From assembly GCA_023229505.1 (NCBI GenBank), contig JALNZD010000053.1:1-25713 (forward strand): a stretch of DNA of 25,713 nt. Direction: 5' to 3'. This document shows, one piece after another, positions 16,308 through 23,226 of this stretch (position 1 is the stretch's first letter; the number at the start of each line of letters is the position of its first letter). Both the position numbers and the translations under genes were made by a program. This stretch comes from Bacteroidales bacterium. Its GTDB lineage: Bacteria > Bacteroidota > Bacteroidia > Bacteroidales > JAGOPY01. The notes under the pieces were generated by a model. The model saw only the letters and a list, made by a program, of their open reading frames with translations, had not been told where the DNA came from and made no database searches.

Positions 16308-16686
16308 TTTCTTCTAATTGCTCTAGTAATTGAACAAGATTTTTATCCTTGATAATTTCAATAATATCTTCCTTAGAGAGTTTATCAAGATTTCGATATA
16401 AGGCTAGTGAAGCATTTCCTTGAATAAACTGTTTTAAAATAGCAACAGGCTTCTCGATATTCGATAAGATAGCTTCCTGAAATTTATTGGCTAATTCCAA
16501 CAAATGTTCATTATGCTTTTTCTTTGCCGTTGCTTTCGCTAAAAAGATAATTTGCTTTTTCCTTTTATTGTAATCATCAAGATTCTGAATATCATCTTTC
16601 AGCAAATCATTGATAGTATCCTTGTCAGCCTCTAAGTAGAAGTTGAACAAAGCATCGATTATTTTATTTTTGATTTCGTTGCTCAT
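16291..16686 (-). CDS. unknown helical protein between a sigma-like factor and ImmA (131 aa)
   Basis: I do not recognise this protein. It is 131 residues, highly charged, has no TM or signal, and looks almost wholly helical (EIKNKIIDALFNFYLEADKD; HNEHLLELANKFQEAIL; KLSKEDIIEIIKDKNLVQLLEQLEEND). It is translated between the sigma-like gene (4-base ATGA overlap) and the metallopeptidase (17-base overlap), so the three products are surely co-expressed. A soluble helical protein encoded next to both a sigma factor and a site-specific protease would fit an anti-sigma factor or protease substrate. That is inference from position only; an accessory or scaffold role is equally open. Confidence 0.8.
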   Translation of the reverse strand: MSNEIKNKIIDALFNFYLEADKDTINDLLKDDIQNLDDYNKRKKQIIFLAKATAKKKHNEHLLELANKFQEAILSNIEKPVAILKQFIQGNASLALYRNLDKLSKEDIIEIIKDKNLVQLLEQLEENDKSH

Positions 16687-17207
16687 ATGATATTTATTGC
16701 TTGTATTTTAATTTTGGGCAGCCGTTTTTCAAGTCGTTTGGTAATATTATATATCTCTTTCACATCCACGCCTAAATCTTTTGCTATTTCGGCAGGTTTG
16801 AATACTCCATCCATCCAATATTCAAAAACAGTTAGCTCGTCATCGTCTGCACCTTCTTGTTTTAGTAACTCTGAAACCTGATTCCTTTTTTCTTCGATGT
16901 TGAAAGATGGGCCGTTTGAAGGAATGTCCGGTAACATATCTGTATAAATACTTTTGTTGGTATTAAAAAAATTTGTGATTTCACTTTTCAGGCATCCGAA
17001 TAGAAACTCTTTGAAAGAACATTGGGCTTTACTCCAATCCCGCTTTTCTTCCATTACTTTCAAAATCAGGTCGCCAACAAAGTCAACGGGTTGCCTGCCA
17101 TTGAAGTTCTTCACCCCAACGGATTTTAAACGACTTATGGCATAGGCATTCATGCTGTCTATGATTTCTTCCATGTCTACCAACTGTATCGCTTCAGCAA
17201 GATTCAT
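16683..17207 (-). CDS. sigma-70-like / ECF-like RNA polymerase sigma factor
   Basis: A 174-residue protein with the layout of a small sigma-70 family factor. Residues about 20-85 (SRLKSVGVKNFNGRQPVDFVGDLILKVM, then SFKEFLFGCLKSEITNFFN) resemble region 2, which binds the -10 element and core polymerase. Residues about 125-165 resemble region 4, with the helix-turn-helix FKPAEIAKDLGVDVKEIYNITKRLEKRL for the -35 element. The match is divergent, so a sigma-like DNA-binding regulator is the alternative. It is the first gene of a three-gene minus-strand operon and is divergent from the CBASS operon across 171 bases. It most likely controls its own operon, CBASS, or both. Confidence 0.7.
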   Translation of the reverse strand: MNLAEAIQLVDMEEIIDSMNAYAISRLKSVGVKNFNGRQPVDFVGDLILKVMEEKRDWSKAQCSFKEFLFGCLKSEITNFFNTNKSIYTDMLPDIPSNGPSFNIEEKRNQVSELLKQEGADDDELTVFEYWMDGVFKPAEIAKDLGVDVKEIYNITKRLEKRLPKIKIQAINII

Positions 17208-17224
17208 TGGCTTTTCTATAATAG

Positions 17225-17284
17225 TATGCTAAGGTCTGAAAAAAAATTGCCATTCGTGGCGAAAAAGCCTGAATCTTTAGCATA
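17225..17284. promoter_or_regulatory. divergent control region with an inverted repeat
   Basis: Between the sigma-like gene (start 17207) and the CBASS effector (start 17379), TATGCTAA at 17225-17232 and TTAGCATA at 17277-17284 form an 8-bp inverted repeat 44 bases apart. I find no TAnnTTTG housekeeping element on either strand of 17208-17378, unlike the methyltransferase gene in the same island. This suits control by a dedicated factor, but is weak evidence. Confidence 0.4.
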
Positions 17285-17378
17285 TTTATTTGAAAAGGGT
17301 AGATATTATGTCAAAATGTCTGCCCCAATCTAATGGTTTAGAATTTGGTAATTAAGTCTATAAAGAAAAAAATAAAGC

Positions 17379-18002
17379 ATGGATAAATTCAATTTAAGAT
17401 ACCTAAAGCCAGGGGCTTTCATATTTATATGTACAGTATTGACTTTGGCTTTATTTGCTGCCAACAAATACATTCAGAACCATTGGGGTATTTCTGTTTC
17501 GGTGTTTGCCCTTATTGGTGGAATTTTTGGAATAGTTAATAGCTACCTATGGAATGTTAGACCTTTTAGTTGGATGTATTCCGTGCCGGATTTCTGCGGT
17601 CGTTATGAGGGCACATTGCTTTATGAGTTCAGAAATGAAAAGTGCGAAACCGTTTCGGATACTTTGGAACACATAAAAGTAATTGTTCAAAATGGTTCTG
17701 ATATAGTGATAAACTCATGGACAAAAAAGAAAGATGGAAGCACGTCTTCAAAGTCAACAAGCATTGAAGCAAGTATTGTGAAAGAAAAGGACGGAACATT
17801 TTCCCTGCTTTATAATTACCTGAATGAGGGGAATTTTGAATTGGGTTTTTGTCCTCACTATGGAACAGAAGTATTGAAACTCGTTAAGAATGGAAGCGGA
17901 AAACATTTGGTTGGAAAATATTACACCGAGAGAATGCCCTTTCAAACGAAGGGAAAAATTGATTTGAAATTTTCAAGTAAAGAATTAAATCACGAAAAAT
18001 AA
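17379..18002 (+). CDS. cap15: CBASS effector, two-TM beta-rich protein (Cap15-like)
   Basis: A 207-residue membrane protein. Two TM helices (about residues 11-30 and 38-58) are followed by a soluble beta-rich domain opening with PDFCGRYEGTLLYEF and closing with LVGKYYTERMPFQTKGKIDLKF. This is the layout of the Cap15 (S-2TMbeta) family, in which a cyclic-nucleotide-binding beta-barrel makes the protein oligomerise in the inner membrane and disrupt it, killing the infected cell. It is encoded 9 bases upstream of a CD-NTase, as expected for a CBASS effector. The family call rests on layout, phrases and context; the ligand cannot be read from the sequence. Confidence 0.82.
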   Translation: MDKFNLRYLKPGAFIFICTVLTLALFAANKYIQNHWGISVSVFALIGGIFGIVNSYLWNVRPFSWMYSVPDFCGRYEGTLLYEFRNEKCETVSDTLEHIKVIVQNGSDIVINSWTKKKDGSTSSKSTSIEASIVKEKDGTFSLLYNYLNEGNFELGFCPHYGTEVLKLVKNGSGKHLVGKYYTERMPFQTKGKIDLKFSSKELNHEK

Positions 18003-18011
18003 ATAATAATT

Positions 18012-19010
18012 ATGGCAAATTGTAATACTCATTTTGGAACATACAATGGTGAAATCAGGCTGACCGATTTAAGGAGAAAAAAACTAAAGGGTTCAAGAAA
18101 AGAACTTCGCAATAAAATAAGGAAGTGGTTTAAGGAAAATAAACCTGATGAACCGAAGCCGAGATTTAGCGGTCAAGGGTCTATGTCAATGGATACTATT
18201 ATAAATCCTCTTCCACGAAAAGTGAAGGAAGGTAATGAAGAAAAAACTGTTCTCTATTACGATGTTGATGACGGAATTTACTTTGAAGGAGATAAAGAAC
18301 CGAAAGATAGACCTACTCCGACTACTTACCATAATTGGGTTTATGAAGCTGTAAAAGGTCATACGGATAAAGAAGCGATTGATAAAAACACTTGTATAAG
18401 AACCTTGTTTGCAGATGGCCATAATATTGACCAACCAATTTATTACAAGAAAGGCGATATACCTGAACTTGCTCATAAAAGAGATGGTTGGTTTGATAGC
18501 GACCCGAAAGCCTTCGCCGATTGGTTTAATGAAAAGGCAGAACAAGAACCACAATTGAGGAGATTAGCTCGTTATGGCAAAGGATGGATTGACAATAGAG
18601 AGTTTGCGAATGAAAGTAAACCGTTGCCAAGTGGAATGATAATGACAATTCTTATTGCTGAAAATGCTGTTTATCGAACAGACCGAGACGATATAGCGTT
18701 AAAGGAAACACTTATTAATATTCAAGCAACATTGAAAAGTAACTTCGCATGTTATCGTCCAACTATTCCGAAAGGGGAAAACTTGTTAGAGAATTATGCT
18801 CATAAAGATTATTTTATGGACTGTCTTTCAAAATTCATTGATGATGCAAAAAGAGCATTAGAAGATAAGAATTTAAAAAAAGCAACTGAATACTGGAGAA
18901 AACATTTAAGCGACCGATTTCCATTAGGAGAGGATAAAGACGAAACTTCTAATGCTTCAATTGGACTTGCTTCAATTATTCCGTCTTCTACAAAACCGTA
19001 TTCTGAATAA
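18012..19010 (+). CDS. CBASS CD-NTase (cGAS/DncV-like nucleotidyltransferase)
   Basis: A 332-residue cGAS/DncV-like nucleotidyltransferase that makes a cyclic di- or trinucleotide alarm signal on phage infection. The core is clear: GQGSMSMDT (Gly56-Ser57 nucleotide loop), YYDVDDGIYF (Asp84 and Asp86, metal-binding pair) and NIDQPIYY (Asp140, third acidic residue). The helical C-terminal part contains LPSGMIMTILIAEN and DDIALKETLINI, also typical. The motif wording is closest to DncV (clade A/B type), but I cannot fix the clade or the product. It lies 9 bases after the effector, and its TAA overlaps the E2 start (TAATG), so synthesis of the two is coupled. The flexible C-terminal tail (about residues 312-332) is the expected site of E2-mediated conjugation. 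Confidence 0.93.
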   Translation: MANCNTHFGTYNGEIRLTDLRRKKLKGSRKELRNKIRKWFKENKPDEPKPRFSGQGSMSMDTIINPLPRKVKEGNEEKTVLYYDVDDGIYFEGDKEPKDRPTPTTYHNWVYEAVKGHTDKEAIDKNTCIRTLFADGHNIDQPIYYKKGDIPELAHKRDGWFDSDPKAFADWFNEKAEQEPQLRRLARYGKGWIDNREFANESKPLPSGMIMTILIAENAVYRTDRDDIALKETLINIQATLKSNFACYRPTIPKGENLLENYAHKDYFMDCLSKFIDDAKRALEDKNLKKATEYWRKHLSDRFPLGEDKDETSNASIGLASIIPSSTKPYSE

Positions 19011-19678
19011 TGAAGAATGAGCAATTTGAGAATGATATTAAAGCAGTTCCCGATGTATTCCGTAAATTAAGTATTGTTGAAACTGATGGAGAGAAAATTC
19101 TTAAAGGGGAACTTGATATTATTGATACTACAGGCAAATTATGGGATACTTATCAAATAGAAATTAAGGGTAGCTACCACTACCCTTCTGGTTTTCCTAA
19201 ACTATTTGAAACTGGCAATGCCTTTCCCAAAATTGCTGATTGGCATGTTTATGAGGACAATAAATCGTGTTGCGTTGATGTAACACCCAATGAGGTAATC
19301 ATCTGCAAAGAGGGTTTGAATGTCGGGGATTACATTCATCGTTTTGCCATTCCATACTTCGCAAATCAAACATTCAGAAAAAGAGAGGGGTATTATCTGT
19401 ATGGCGAATACTCTCACGGAATCTTGGGAAGGATTGAATTTTACCAAAGCAAACTGAAAGCGAAAAGCCCTGTGGAACTTATTGCAATGTTTGATTTAAT
19501 CATAAAAGATTACAACCCTGCAAGAACTGCTTATTGCCCTTTTTGTCATAAGGTTAAATTCAGACATTGTCACCGTAATGCGTTTAGAGAACTGCAAAAT
19601 GTAAAAGGATTTTTAGCTAATGATGGATTAGTCTTTCTGCCATTTTTCAAGGCCAATCCTGACTTCAAGTTGCCATAG
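19010..19678 (+). CDS. CBASS E2-like conjugating protein (E2-only, short type II)
   Basis: A 222-residue bacterial E2 homologue. In CBASS, E2-containing proteins form a thioester with the CD-NTase C-terminus and prime it by conjugation. Features are YHYPSGFPKLFETG (E2 strand region), WHVYEDNKSCCVDV with Cys87-Cys88 at the catalytic cysteine position, and the C-terminal half typical of these proteins: YFANQTFRKREGYYLYGEYSHGILGRIEFY. The end holds CPFCHKVKFRHCH (Cys176, Cys179, Cys187, His188), probably a zinc knuckle resembling SEC-C. No E1-like domain or JAB peptidase (Cap3) gene is present nearby, so this is the E2-only type. It directly follows the CD-NTase with a TAATG overlap. Which of the two adjacent cysteines is catalytic is unclear. 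Confidence 0.85.
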   Translation: MKNEQFENDIKAVPDVFRKLSIVETDGEKILKGELDIIDTTGKLWDTYQIEIKGSYHYPSGFPKLFETGNAFPKIADWHVYEDNKSCCVDVTPNEVIICKEGLNVGDYIHRFAIPYFANQTFRKREGYYLYGEYSHGILGRIEFYQSKLKAKSPVELIAMFDLIIKDYNPARTAYCPFCHKVKFRHCHRNAFRELQNVKGFLANDGLVFLPFFKANPDFKLP

Positions 19679-19749
19679 ATGAGTTTTTAGTAAATAGCCT
19701 TCAATACAGGTTTTTGGTGGATGTTAGTAAAAATATACACGATCACGCC

Positions 19750-19779
19750 TTGTATGATTGATGATTTTAAGTATCTTTG
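19750..19779 (+). promoter_or_regulatory. promoter of the methyltransferase gene
   Basis: TATCTTTG at 19772-19779 matches TAnnTTTG exactly. TTG at 19750-19752 sits 19 bases upstream, within the usual range for the -33 element. The ATG is 19 bases beyond the -7 element. A separate promoter lets the methylase be made independently of the endonuclease. Confidence 0.6.
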
Positions 19780-19797
19780 CCCTGATAAGGATTATTT

Positions 19798-21507
19798 ATG
19801 GCAACAAAGGAACAAATAAAAAATGCCGGGGCTACATTTACCCCAAAAGAGCTTTCCGTTTTTTTAGCGGAAAGGATTGCTTCTTATGTCAATCCAACCT
19901 ATCAAAATGTTCTTGACCCTGCCTGTGGAGAAGGAGAATTGCTTGTTGCAATGGGCGATACGTTTTCTGATTCAGCTATTGATTTTTCACTTACAGGCTA
20001 CGATGCCAATGCTCAATATTTGAGCTTTGCTAAAGAGAGGACGTTGCGGTTTGGTTCTGAAAAGACCGAGTTTGTTCACGGTGATTTTTTACAAGCTATT
20101 GATATTAATTCAAACCAAGGAAGTTTAGATTTTTTTCAGGAAACCGAAAAATCGGTAAACGGATGCTTCGACATAGTAATTGCAAATCCGCCTTATGTCC
20201 GAACACAAATACTTGGAACGGAACAGGCACAGGCACTTGCTCGAAAGTTTAATTTGAAGGGAAGGGTTGATTTATACTATCCCTTCCTGATTGCAATGAC
20301 CGAAAGCCTGAAAGATGGCGGAATACTTGGAGTGATTACTTCTAACAGATACTTATCAACCAAAAGTGGGGAAAGTATCCGTAAATTCCTGTCTGAAAAT
20401 TATGAGATTTTGGAATTGATTGATTTAGGAGATACAAAGCTGTTTGATGCGGCAGTATTGCCTGCAATATTCATCGGACGGAAACACAAGCAAAAAAGTC
20501 CTTCTTCTGCAAAGTTCATTAAAGTATATGAGGACCTAAACGGTTATAAAGGCGACTTGATTCTGGCAGAATCCATATATGATGTACTTTCTGCCAATCT
20601 ATCGGGCTACTTTACTACAGGAAGTAAACGTTATAAAAAATCTTCGGGTGCATTAAAATACAAAATTGCTTCCGGTGCTTGTTGGGAAATGTTATCAATT
20701 AATGAATCGGATTGGGTTTCAAAAATTGATAACGCTGCGAAAAATCGTGTAGAGGATTTTTTTAAGGTAAAAGTAGGTATCAAATCAACTGCCGATAAAG
20801 TATTCATCAGTGATAAATGGGAAGAACTCAAAGCTGATAAGCCTGAAGATGAACTACTGAAAGATTTAATCTCACAAGAAAATGTAGAACCGTGGAATGC
20901 TACGGATAATTTTAAATTGAAAGTGCTTTATCCGCACGTTTCTGTTAATGGAGAAAAGCAAACCGTTGATATTGAAAAATACCCTAAGGCGAAAAATTAT
21001 TTCTTGCAACACGAAGAAAAATTAAAGGCAAGAAAATATCTTATTGAAGCGGGGAGACAATGGTTTGAATTGTGGGTTCCTCACCGTCCTGACCAATGGA
21101 AATATCCAAAGCTTGTTTTCCCTGATATAAGTTTAAAACCCCGATTTTATTTTGATAAAGGTGGAAAAATAGTAAATGGTAATTGTTATTGGATTGTAGC
21201 AACAAAAGAAGAAGATGTTGAAAAATTACTCTTGATTCAGGGAATTTCCAACTCAAAATTAATGACCAAATATCACGATTTGGTGTTCAATAATAAATTG
21301 TATTCCGGTAGAAGAAGGTATTTTACTCAATATGTAGAAAGGTATCCATTACCCGATTTCAATTCGTACACAGCTAAAGAAATCATCTCAATTGTTGAAA
21401 AATTAAATCAATCGGACAACAAGAAGGAAATTTCAGAATTGGAAAATCTGCTGGAAATTAAAGTTGCCGAATCCTTTGGTGTTGCACCTGTTTTTAATCT
21501 GGATTGA
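19798..21507 (+). CDS. type II N6-adenine DNA methyltransferase (TaqI/Eco57I-like)
   Basis: A 569-residue gamma-type N6-adenine methyltransferase that protects host DNA from the adjacent endonuclease. Motif X is FTPKELSVFLAERI (14-27), motif I is the SAM-binding DPACGEGELL (40-49), motif IV is NPPY (130-133), and GGILGVITSNRYL is the conserved strand after it. The C-terminal half (about 330-555) is the target recognition region with the TaqI-like ending (YSGRRRYFTQYVERYPLPDF). No nuclease domain is fused. It converges with the endonuclease gene, and their 3' ends overlap by 14 bases. The recognition sequence cannot be deduced. Confidence 0.92.
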   Translation: MATKEQIKNAGATFTPKELSVFLAERIASYVNPTYQNVLDPACGEGELLVAMGDTFSDSAIDFSLTGYDANAQYLSFAKERTLRFGSEKTEFVHGDFLQAIDINSNQGSLDFFQETEKSVNGCFDIVIANPPYVRTQILGTEQAQALARKFNLKGRVDLYYPFLIAMTESLKDGGILGVITSNRYLSTKSGESIRKFLSENYEILELIDLGDTKLFDAAVLPAIFIGRKHKQKSPSSAKFIKVYEDLNGYKGDLILAESIYDVLSANLSGYFTTGSKRYKKSSGALKYKIASGACWEMLSINESDWVSKIDNAAKNRVEDFFKVKVGIKSTADKVFISDKWEELKADKPEDELLKDLISQENVEPWNATDNFKLKVLYPHVSVNGEKQTVDIEKYPKAKNYFLQHEEKLKARKYLIEAGRQWFELWVPHRPDQWKYPKLVFPDISLKPRFYFDKGGKIVNGNCYWIVATKEEDVEKLLLIQGISNSKLMTKYHDLVFNNKLYSGRRRYFTQYVERYPLPDFNSYTAKEIISIVEKLNQSDNKKEISELENLLEIKVAESFGVAPVFNLD

Positions 21508-22612
21508 AAACGGCTTTTCCATAATACTTCTCAAAGAAAATCATTGGAATAGCTCTCTGACACTTGTAGCTTTCGGCACTAACGTAAGAAAATAATTCTC
21601 CCAACGTTTCACCAGGAGAAAGTATAATGCCTTCTATTATTTCTGTCAGGGGATTGGTTAATGCTATCAAATACCTTACGTCAAAGGTTGTCAAGCCTGA
21701 ATCTTCGATAACAATTTCTTCTTTTTCGGGTGAAAACTTTCCTAAATCTACTGTCGGGCTGTCTTGTACCTTTACTTCTAACAATTGGTTTCTTATGTCA
21801 GGAAACGCACCATATAACAAATCAAATTCCTTTATCTTATAGCCCAGCAGTTCAAGGACTTTCTTTTCCAAAGCTTGCCCTCTGTTTTTAGTTGATGCCG
21901 CATCCAGCTTAAAGCCAATTAGTTTTTCAGCGACCATCTTTTTCAATAATGCAATGGAAAATAAATGCTTAATATCCGGTTCTTCGACCATACCTGATTT
22001 TGGCGGAAGGTAATCATGTTGAATGTAATAGGAAAGCTTTTTAGAATCGGGAAAGGAGAGGATTTTGTCTTCACTTTCATAAATATCCTTTCGAACCTTT
22101 CTGGAAATTAAGAGCTGATGTTTGATAGTTGGCTTTCCAAATTTTCCAAACTTTTGTTCAATGTAGTCCGGTGTAAGAATGATAACAGAAGCAATCGTAT
22201 TTTTTGTAGTGTCAATTCTGACAAAAACAAATCTCACATCTGTACATTTAAGGCTTTCACCGGATTCGTATTTGATTAACAATGTTTCTGCTGCCGGAAC
22301 TCTGTTCCAAACCTGTAAATTATATGATATGCCGCTGGTTACAATATACGTGTCAATAAACTCTCTTGCAATTTTAGGTACACCTTTTCCTTTTGGAGGA
22401 ACAATTTCAAACTGTCCTGTTTCTGCTAATTCAGGTAAAGGGTGCTTTTCCAATACAGAAGCTATCAGTTTGCGTATATTTGAACCGTCTGTTCGTGTTT
22501 TTCCTATTAATATAAATGGTTTTCCAACTAATTCTGAAAAGTATTGCGATAATGTTTCGGAAGGAGTAAGTGTATTAACTAACTTAGGAGGAGTTTTGAA
22601 ATCTTTATTCAT
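21494..22612 (-). CDS. type II restriction endonuclease, PD-(D/E)xK fold
   Basis: A 372-residue protein whose C-terminal third carries a nuclease core: NRGQALEKKVLELLGY (an upstream Glu helix), then PD at 271-272 and EVK at 279-281 in FPDIRNQLLEVKVQD, the PD-x6-ExK spacing of restriction enzymes. The first 230 residues have no motif I know and may bind DNA. It is convergent with an adenine methyltransferase and overlaps the start of an HTH controller gene by 4 bases, the usual C-R operon. I cannot place it in a named restriction family. Function is well supported by context, specificity not at all. Confidence 0.85.
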   Translation of the reverse strand: MNKDFKTPPKLVNTLTPSETLSQYFSELVGKPFILIGKTRTDGSNIRKLIASVLEKHPLPELAETGQFEIVPPKGKGVPKIAREFIDTYIVTSGISYNLQVWNRVPAAETLLIKYESGESLKCTDVRFVFVRIDTTKNTIASVIILTPDYIEQKFGKFGKPTIKHQLLISRKVRKDIYESEDKILSFPDSKKLSYYIQHDYLPPKSGMVEEPDIKHLFSIALLKKMVAEKLIGFKLDAASTKNRGQALEKKVLELLGYKIKEFDLLYGAFPDIRNQLLEVKVQDSPTVDLGKFSPEKEEIVIEDSGLTTFDVRYLIALTNPLTEIIEGIILSPGETLGELFSYVSAESYKCQRAIPMIFFEKYYGKAVFNPD

Positions 22613-22848
22613 TCTTCAATATTTAGTAAAACGGATACTTGGATTTTTAAGGCTTTTGCAATTTTTCTAAGGTTGATAACGGAGATGTTCCTTTCTCCCC
22701 TTTCGACAGAACCTATATAAGATCTGTCAAGGTCACAGGCAAAAGCCAACTTTTCCTGTGATAAATCTGCTTCTGTGCGGAGTTCCCTTATCCGGTTTCC
22801 TATTAGCTCTAAATAGACTTTTTCGTCTTTAGAATAAGTTGTACCCAT
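22609..22848 (-). CDS. restriction-modification controller (C) protein, XRE-type HTH
   Basis: A 79-residue one-domain HTH protein: IGNRIRELRTEADLSQEKLAFACDLDRSYIGSVERGERNISVINLRKIAKALKIQVSVLL, the classic sequence of C proteins. These bind as dimers to C-boxes in front of their own gene, delaying then boosting endonuclease synthesis when the system enters a new cell. Its stop overlaps the endonuclease start by 4 bases, so both come from one transcript. A C-box-like sequence lies 35-59 bases upstream of its ATG. Confidence 0.93.
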   Translation of the reverse strand: MGTTYSKDEKVYLELIGNRIRELRTEADLSQEKLAFACDLDRSYIGSVERGERNISVINLRKIAKALKIQVSVLLNIEE

Positions 22849-22882
22849 TTTTATTATTTGGCTACAAAGGTCTTAAATAGAT

Positions 22883-22907
22883 GCAAATAAGTCCACGGAT
22901 TATAAGT
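22883..22907 (-). promoter_or_regulatory. C-box-like operator of the C/R operon
   Basis: On the minus strand the site reads ACTTATAATC then CGTG then GACTTATTTGC, closely resembling C-protein operators of the GACTTATAGTC...GACTATAAGT type with a central GTCCGTGGAC-like block. It lies in the promoter region of the C gene, where autoregulation would be expected. A GACCTTTG at 22868-22875 on the same strand is one base off the TAnnTTTG element. The comparison is from memory of the consensus. Confidence 0.55.
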
Positions 22908-22935
22908 ATCAATATTAGCAGGGTTGGCAAAATTT

Positions 22936-22990
22936 GCTCTTTTGGTTTTGTGAAGGGTTGATTTTGTGTGTCGGACAAAACCAAATGTGC
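22936..22990. repeat. imperfect 16-bp hairpin, right copy of a flanking pair
   Basis: Arm 22936-22951 and arm 22975-22990 are reverse complements over 16 bases except at two positions, with a 23-base loop. The block GCTCTTTTG / CAAATGTGC, its two mismatches, and the following TGTGGGTTGG (22994-23003) are shared, in the same orientation, with the hairpin at 15419-15488. Confidence 0.65.
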
Positions 22991-23005
22991 CAGTGTGGGT
23001 TGGCT

Positions 23006-23022
23006 AAAATTATTTTTTAAAA
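23006..23022 (-). repeat. AT-rich 17-bp inverted repeat, right copy
   Basis: Exact reverse complement of 15389-15405. It starts 2 bases after the TGTGGGTTGG word that follows the right hairpin. Confidence 0.4.
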
Positions 23023-23226
23023 GGTGCGGTGGGAAAAATTTTTAAAACCATTTGTGTCGGCTTGTGTGTCGCAAAAGTCGGGTTGGTCTGTGTCGAGTTA
23101 CAGCGGAATTGTCTGCCGTGTTAAAGTCGTCTGAAAGTTGGTTTAGAAGTTGTCAGTTCGGTTATTTTGATGTCAGCCCGATAGTTGAACAAATGTCTGT
23201 CTATGCTTGCTGGTAACTACTGCCTA

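Noticed and set aside
15419..23003. A classical integron cassette array
   Set aside because: No integron integrase is in the window, the GTTRRRY core is not visible at the hairpin ends, and the enclosed segment has nine genes rather than one or two.
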